Shown here: positions 58,335 through 64,000 of the stretch, one piece after another
Position numbering within the stretch: position 1 is the first letter of the stretch
How the letters are laid out: every line of letters starts with the position of its first letter
NCBI RefSeq assembly: GCF_000237925.1
Contig: NC_031495.1
Coordinates: forward strand, 52,770,746 to 52,834,745
DNA length: 64,000 nucleotides
Reading direction: 5' to 3'
Origin: Schistosoma mansoni
Lineage: Eukaryota > Platyhelminthes > Trematoda > Strigeidida > Schistosomatidae
Position numbers and translations under genes: made by a program
The notes under the pieces: model-generated
Databases searched by the model: none
What the model saw: the letters and a program-made list of their open reading frames with translations, nothing else
What the model was told of the DNA's origin: nothing

Positions 58335-58952
58335 ATGGTCTATTTGAGTCCATCGTTGGTTTGGTGCAGGTGGTCGCCATGTTAGACGATGTCTCTCCTT
58401 ATGTTTAAAATTAGTGCTTGCCAAAAATAAACGATTGTCTGAGCATAGTTGCAACAGACGATCACCATTATCGGTTCGTTGAGCCGGAATACTAAAACAC
58501 CCACCTAAATGTCTTTCTGTTTGATTTAAGCTGCCTACCTGGGCATTAAAGTCACCCGCTACGACTACTATGTCTGAGCGCTTAGCTTTCTGAAGAAGCT
58601 CAGAGAGTTTTCTGTAAAAGTCATCTTTCACTTCATCATGGCTGCAGTCAGTGGGAGCGTAGGCAGAAACGACGAAAAGGCAACGACGTGTGTCCCTATC
58701 CTTCCGAGTTCTTACGGAGCCATTTAGCCGGACAGCACACAGGCGACTGTTAACGGGGATCCATTCTAGTAGTGCTTGTTCTGCCCTTGTACTTAGTGCT
58801 ATGCCTACACCTGCAAGTCCAGGAGAACTAGCCAACGGGTCGCCAGATACACGGAGGGTGTATTTCGTTGGCTGTCCATTTTGGCGAGGTGAGGTCAAGT
58901 GAATGACCACACTGGGATCCTGTATGCGTGTTTCGGAGACAGCATACATCAA
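58335..58952 (-). pseudogene. LINE endonuclease domain fragment
   Basis: The minus strand reads SETRIQDPSVVIHLTSPRQN, then LFVVSAYAPTDCSHDEVKDD, then DIVVVAGDFNAQVG, ending at RWTQIDH next to the adaptor. The SDH end motif and the RT are lost to the gap. Confidence 0.88.
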
Positions 58953-59690
58953 TGGTACGAGATTCTAGGGTTTTAGCTAAGGAGGCCTGTTGACCGATTT
59001 GACTTAAAGTACGTACGTTGAAGGCTCCAATGTGTAGTTTGGAGCGAGGTTTTAGTAGACCTGGGACAGCGTTCCGCGCACTAGAATCGTTGGCCATGGT
59101 GACACTTGAGGAGGAAACCGGAAGAGGAAGTTTAGTGTTGAAAGTCAAGGTAGAAGGAATAGTAGGAATTGAAGAAGGAGATTGATTATGAATACAGTGG
59201 TCTTGAGTGCTGTTAGAGGTATGAGGGCAGTTATCAATTCCCGGTTGCCCACACCGTGGAAGGGTTCTTCTAGGGGTACCTGAAAAGGAAATTGGGTTAG
59301 AAGTGGTCTTAATGACCTGAGAGCGTGACCGCAGTGCCCAAGGGACAACTGCTTGAGGTCGGTCACACACGACCTTTTTGTGGGTAGTTTTAGTGTTAGC
59401 TCCGTTCTTCAAAGGACCTTACCGCCGGAGACGGATATCCATGGGATAAGGCGAGGTGTGCATTTTTAGGGTCGACCTTTTCTAACCCCACCCTTCCTTG
59501 TGGGAAGGCAGCATCGCTGTCATGCTGGTTGTCTGAAGGAAACACCTTACTGCTGTCACACCTCTGTACAGTCAGCATTACGACTTCGCCTTCGGACCTT
59601 GGGTTCGCTGCTTTTAGCTTCACCGCTCTTCAAACGAACTGCCTGGTATGTTAGGACCTTGAAGAACTATTGTTTTAACCAGTATTGGTT

Positions 59691-59795
59691 GTTTGGAATT
59701 TCTCTAAAGGGTAGCCCCTACCCCCCCTTTCAGGTGTCTCTATCTTTCGGGGGATTTCTAAAAAAACATTCAGTTCCCTTTTTTTTTTATTTCTT
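59691..59795. other. Low-quality contig edge
   Basis: Homopolymer-rich sequence (C and T runs, CTACCCCCCCTTTC) where this LINE copy diverges from its near-twin, just before the third gap. Base calls here may be unreliable. Confidence 0.55.
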
Positions 59796-59995
59796 NNNNN
59801 NNNNNNNNNNNNNNNNNNNNNNNNNNNNNNNNNNNNNNNNNNNNNNNNNNNNNNNNNNNNNNNNNNNNNNNNNNNNNNNNNNNNNNNNNNNNNNNNNNNN
59901 NNNNNNNNNNNNNNNNNNNNNNNNNNNNNNNNNNNNNNNNNNNNNNNNNNNNNNNNNNNNNNNNNNNNNNNNNNNNNNNNNNNNNNNNNNNNNNN
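59796..59995. other. Assembly gap, 200 N
   Basis: Exactly 200 undetermined bases. Confidence 0.95.
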
Positions 59996-60675
59996 CCACT
60001 ACCATCAGATCAAGCATCTGTATTATCATCCACCTATATGAATTAAACAAAATAAACATCTTTTATTGCATTGTTATTCACTGTCCAATTACACTCAAAC
60101 GTATAAAACCGAAACTTCATCCACTCAGCACATACATGTCCCTATAAGGAATAATCAAAATTTCAGCCATGAATCTCTGCAACGCGATAATACATGCACA
60201 TGAAGGTGTACCTGACAACTAGTTCCCAGTGATACATTGCAGCTCGAATACAGTCAAATTTGTCATATTTCTATGATACACAATTATAGTTAACATAAAA
60301 TACTGACAGAATGAATTCACGTATATCGATTTAATCAAAAGAAGAAATATTTACAGAGTAAGCACCATTATATGACTTATGGAAGTATCTAATACTGAAA
60401 ATATAGAATTACTGCCATAACAGATGCGAGTCTTATGTTTATGTAGATTGTGATTGATGGTCTTAGTTGACGCCAATAATTTGATCCGATATTTGCTCAT
60501 AAAAACGAAGTTATTGACCCCATGTTATCCTAGTCGGTTGAGTAATCTTTTTACTAGCAAAATAGCACAAAATATTCGACACGGTAATACACGTGACTAA
60601 ATAACGTCTAAAACACGGTACATAAGTTTGAGACGTAATTCATCAAGCCTTTGAAGTGAAGACTTGGTTATTAAG

Positions 60676-60676
<1 letters not shown>
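59996..60676. other. TGS1 intron, nothing recognised
   Basis: AT-rich intron DNA between the third gap and the microsatellite. Confidence 0.5.

Positions 60677-60713
<37 letters not shown>
60677..60713. repeat. (TA)n microsatellite
   Basis: About 18 TA units, next to the 60740 exon candidate. Confidence 0.92.
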
Positions 60714-60715
<2 letters not shown>

Positions 60716-60739
60716 TTAGCTCAATAAAACAAAACCTAC

Positions 60740-60862
60740 CTGACAGACAATGATGCACAATATTCCTCTCTTTTCTTTGTGCACTATCCTCTTTACATCC
60801 GCTCGCAAATACTAACAACCATTGGTCCACTTCCTCATCGTCATAGTAATCGAATAAAATAT
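60740..60862 (-). CDS. Probable TGS1 N-terminal exon
   Basis: The minus strand reads ILFDYYDDEEVDQWLLVFAS and on to NIVHHCLS, with a strong donor CTGTCAG/GTAGGT and an acceptor at AAG near 60863 (or 60871, giving 60740-60870). Acidic and tryptophan-bearing, it has no clear match, but entry phase fits a GTTGTG donor in the upstream 62579-63167 exon. Its placement upstream of the methyltransferase exons, in the same orientation, is the main reason to assign it to TGS1. Confidence 0.5.
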
Positions 60863-62578
60863 CTTCAGACCTTGGTAGTAGGCAATTTTATGGATTAAGA
60901 ATCATTATCCATAAGTAATTTTAAAGATAATAAATTTAAAAACATTTACCGCTTATAGATTATATAATGCAAGTTGTTAAGGAAGTACAAGCGCATATAT
61001 TGGGGTATGAGACATACATTTTGTGTCAAGAAAATTGATTCGCATGCATTTCCTGAACAGAAGTAAAAGCGATATAAAAATATAGTCATTTCCATTGACA
61101 ATATATCGAGACGAAATTTCGGGAATTAGTCGATAGATTTTTAGCACGTTACACAGCAGATTCGTGCAGTGAATATGGTTTATAAACATAACCTTTAGTG
61201 CTTAGTTTTCAATAAATAGTGTTTTGTGACTATGAAATGACTATCTTTTTCCTCTGATAAGTTTTTTGTACCAAAAGCTACAAACACTATTGATATGGAA
61301 CTAATTCCAGGTTTATTTCATGTACATTACTCGAAAAATTACGTGTGTGTGATCATAAGTACCTAGAAGACAGAAACTTCCACTCGAATAGTCGCCGCCC
61401 TTGCTTGTCACGGAATATACACAGTACTCATATCCCCTCACAGTGCGACAACAAGCACAACAAATCTTAGAACTACAAAAAAACTAATCTTATGGTTTGT
61501 AGAACGTTTTACTTGTATGATATGATGTTCGTATTTCTGATGCCAACTGAAACAGATATGAAAACTAAATCTTACACCTAGCTGGATTTGGAAGTCGATT
61601 GGGATAAATGAATATAATAATATGACTGCATCACAGAATCTCCAACAACGTAAAATAAACAAAAATGGTGTGTTAAATGCTCAAAGTCCTAGTGGACCGG
61701 TTCATTCACGAAAACGAGTCATAGTTGATTGCCTTAAGACTTATTCAGGCTTAGAATTCACTAGTAAAATGGATATCAAATAGATCAAACTAAGCTAACA
61801 ACTAATATCGTTAACCGTTCATCTTTCAGAGCTGTGGTTTATAGGTTAGGGACGAATTTTAAACAATTGGCCAAAAGCTAGAACCTTACTAAGGATTGGA
61901 ATGTTAAGTAGCAGATATCACTGGTTAATGGTGGGATGTAAACAACTTTCAGGATTATTTAACACAAACATAATTGTCATGTTTAGAATTCATCACACAT
62001 AAAGAACCAAAAAATACAAGGCGGATTAGTGACCAAGTACAATCTTGTATACTAAGTAGTGAGTCCCAACTGTAAAGTAAGGATTGCAAGTACTACCCTG
62101 AGGTGTCTTATGGCGTTCGACTTTCACTCACTTTAATCTGAACAACCAAGTAGCGTCATAAGCCCTCACATTTAGGGCGTGGCTCATATCCAAGTACCTA
62201 AATACATACGGCTCTGCTGTGAAAACCAAGGGGAGTGAAGTTCAAACCTATCAGTCAACGATTGATAATCGAATAACCAGACCACTGAGTCACAATCCGA
62301 CTTCCGCAAATACACTTCTTATTAACTGATAAGTATGAGTATCACAAGACCAAACATTATGTCATTTTGAGGGTTAAACACATGTTTTACTTTATTAAAA
62401 ATTATAAGGGAAAGTCATTGCATGTTAAAATAGAAATAAGTAATTATTTTACTCATAAAAGGCTCAAAACTTTGGAGATTAAACTTAATTACATTGCAGA
62501 CTTCGGATTCACTGACTTTTGTTTACGTGGCTAAGTAATTTTGATTAGTTGATAATAAATATACGTAACATACACAAC
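60863..62578. other. TGS1 intron, unclassified repeat pieces
   Basis: 61550-61680 resembles 54128-54390 and ends in AACAAAAATGGTGTGTTAAA. About 62215-62310 holds a worn tRNA-like head (complement of GACTCAGTGGTCTGG). No gene is seen. Confidence 0.45.
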
Positions 62579-63167
62579 CAAAGCTAGTAGGAAGACCCAA
62601 TTGTTGCATTTCGTCCAACATTTTACATAACTCATCGACATCACTACTAACTACACTGGTATTACTTTTTGAACTGCTGAAGGAGAGAGCATTTAGAACA
62701 TTTCTTTTAGTCGCTTGAGAACTTGCAGTTGGAGGTACGAAATCTTGAGTTCTGAATTTATGGTTTGAATCAGGTGATGAGTCACTTCCCGATATAACCG
62801 AGTCAGAATAAAGCAAATGTTTTAAGGTGTAGGAGACAGATGTCAAATACTTTCTTGATTGCAGAGGCTTTCCTGTCGATGAGTAATTTACGTCAGTACT
62901 GTCGATTGGGTATTTTTCTTTTTCTGGTTGCTTATCATCATTTTCTTCGGAATCAGAAAAGACTATGTGCTTGGATACGATTGCGGGATCCGTTTCAACA
63001 AAGTTACGTTCGCTTTGTCGATTCAGCTTTTTGTTCTGGGGAAATTTAGATACATGATTAGAACTAACAGCGTTGCCGAAATCTTGGACCTTTATTGATA
63101 ATTCACTAGACGTTCGAAAACCTTTGAAGCGGTCTCTATATAGAATTTTATAAGTAGAACTCAACAT
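62579..63167 (-). CDS. Probable TGS1 first coding exon
   Basis: An open frame from ATG at 63167. It is Ser/Asp/Glu-rich and ends with DVDELCKMLDEMQQLGLPTS-F. Human TGS1 has a comparable acidic segment that ends in a short MGLPLQFG motif, the main evidence for the call. The donor is either GTTGTG after TTTG (62579, phase 1, which fits the next exon) or the stronger GTATGT (62574, phase 0, which does not fit the next candidate exon). An upstream exon supplying the true start is possible. The body shows no folded domain and is probably disordered. Confidence 0.55.
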
Positions 63168-64000
63168 ACCCCATAAAAGCTCTTGTAAACAAAAAGTTTA
63201 CAGGGATGTTAACTTCAGGATCAGGATAGAATTGCCATTCAGACAGAAATCGAACATGACGCATATTAATGCAAACGACAGATATTTAAGTAGTATTCCA
63301 ACTCTCCTTGCGAAGACTGGACCTGATGAGTAAAATCAGCAGATTAGGGAATGATAAGATACAGATGTACAGAATAATTTATGATAATGCAATACAGTAA
63401 TGATTATTAGTTGGACGAATTGGCAAAATCCCTAAACACCTGTCAAAAACCACAAACATGGCTAAATTGCTTATTTGTATGAATCATTTGTACGAAGTGA
63501 AGTTAGCAAACGATCACCCTTTCGATTTCTAGTGTCCGAGTGACTAAGATATTACCTTAGTAAGAGCTTATTGACTTATGCATTAGACTTCTAAACTCTG
63601 GATAACTGATAGCTTTCTCTAATTTCAAACAAATGGTGAGTATCGCAAACGCTCCCATAATTTCTGATTTGTAACCTAGTTTAGTAAACTTGTTAGGGGT
63701 TTATGAAACGCGAAGAAACCGACTGGTAACTAGGGTGCCTAAGTATGTTAAATGGTGCAGTTTTTTACAAATCATCTTTAGACTCTTGCTCTTTCAAATT
63801 GACTAATGCGTACATCTAACAACGGTTTATTCAACCAGTGCAATTCATATAAGTTCGAGAACCGGCCACGATTCACTAAATGCTTGATTTCTGAATTTAC
63901 GATCGCTTACTGAAATCATTCTTCATTTGAGTATAAAAATTACATAATACTTCTAGGATGGATATGGTTCTCAATACAAAAAGAGAGCACAGTTCTCAAT
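63168..64000. other. Upstream of TGS1, no feature seen
   Basis: No coding region, promoter motif or repeat could be identified up to the window end. Confidence 0.5.

Larger units (their letters stand above)
57366..59690 (-). mobile_element. Second-family RTE-type LINE, chimeric or misassembled, with gap and adaptor
   Basis: In sense order on the minus strand: 5' UTR and N-terminal leader (58833-59686), endonuclease (58335-58952: SAYAPTDCSH, VVAGDFNAQVG, QIDH), adaptor remnant (58300-58334), N gap (58075-58274), C-terminal region (57573-58074: VLLYACETWPLRVEDVRRPS, GGQCMTWCRGMKES) and 3' UTR with (AAAT)n tail at about 57366-57382. The 5' part is almost identical to 55725-56578. The C-terminal region and tail belong to a distinctly different subfamily from the neighbour at 54703-56644. 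A small frameshift separates leader and endonuclease near 58940. Confidence 0.82.

Noticed and set aside
59500-60147. Plus-strand open frame across the third gap
   Set aside because: Antisense to a LINE 5' region and extended artificially by N.
1-64000. CRISPR arrays, operons, Shine-Dalgarno sites, rho-independent terminators
   Set aside because: The window is clearly animal nuclear DNA; the regular short repeats are microsatellites or transposon tails.

Overview
The window looks like nuclear DNA of a blood fluke (genus Schistosoma). It is AT-rich, almost all of it is intron or intergenic sequence, and it is crowded with the repeats typical of schistosomes: RTE-clade non-LTR retrotransposons of the SR2/Perere-3 kind, and short tRNA-promoter SINEs that carry hammerhead ribozymes, including the Sm-alpha type. 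The species cannot be fixed from the sequence alone. Three gaps of exactly 200 N, and a leftover sequencing adaptor beside one of them, mark this as a draft short-read scaffold.

Two host genes are supported, both on the minus strand. (1) A three-exon homeobox gene at 25819-32437. Its splice phases agree and give a 337-residue protein with a complete but divergent 60-residue homeodomain, split by an intron between homeodomain residues 44 and 45. (2) The gene for trimethylguanosine synthase (TGS1), the enzyme that hypermethylates snRNA and other m7G caps. Its methyltransferase domain lies in three exons at 46295-49029. Probable N-terminal exons at 60740-60862 and 62579-63167, and a weaker candidate at 57150-57318, would stretch the gene to about 17 kb. 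The two genes have no evident functional link.

Layout. 1-25.8 kb: no host gene. It holds an almost complete but decayed RTE element (1.1-4.1 kb), hammerhead SINEs, two LINE 3' fragments, a MITE-like element (15.2 kb), foldback sequences and microsatellites. 25.8-32.4 kb: the homeobox gene, its introns filled with SINE and RTE pieces, a gap and a 150-bp inverted repeat. 32.4-46.3 kb: intergenic, rich in hammerhead SINEs, with a second MITE copy (40.9 kb) and LINE 3' ends near 45 kb. 46.3-63.2 kb: TGS1, whose introns hold a near-complete RTE copy (49.5-52.1 kb) and two elements of a second LINE family (54.7-56.6 and 57.4-59.7 kb). 63.2-64 kb: nothing recognised.

The most interesting material is in the mobile elements. 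Several hammerhead SINEs occur as inverted pairs (3' ends outward) that share one target-site duplication, so each pair went in as a unit. In the best case (18215-18437) the fold point coincides with helix I of the ribozyme, which suggests that the cDNA folded back on itself. An RTE insertion at 23284-23804 has an inverted 5' end within one 12-bp duplication, the signature of twin priming. A MITE family with 8-bp target duplications is present twice.
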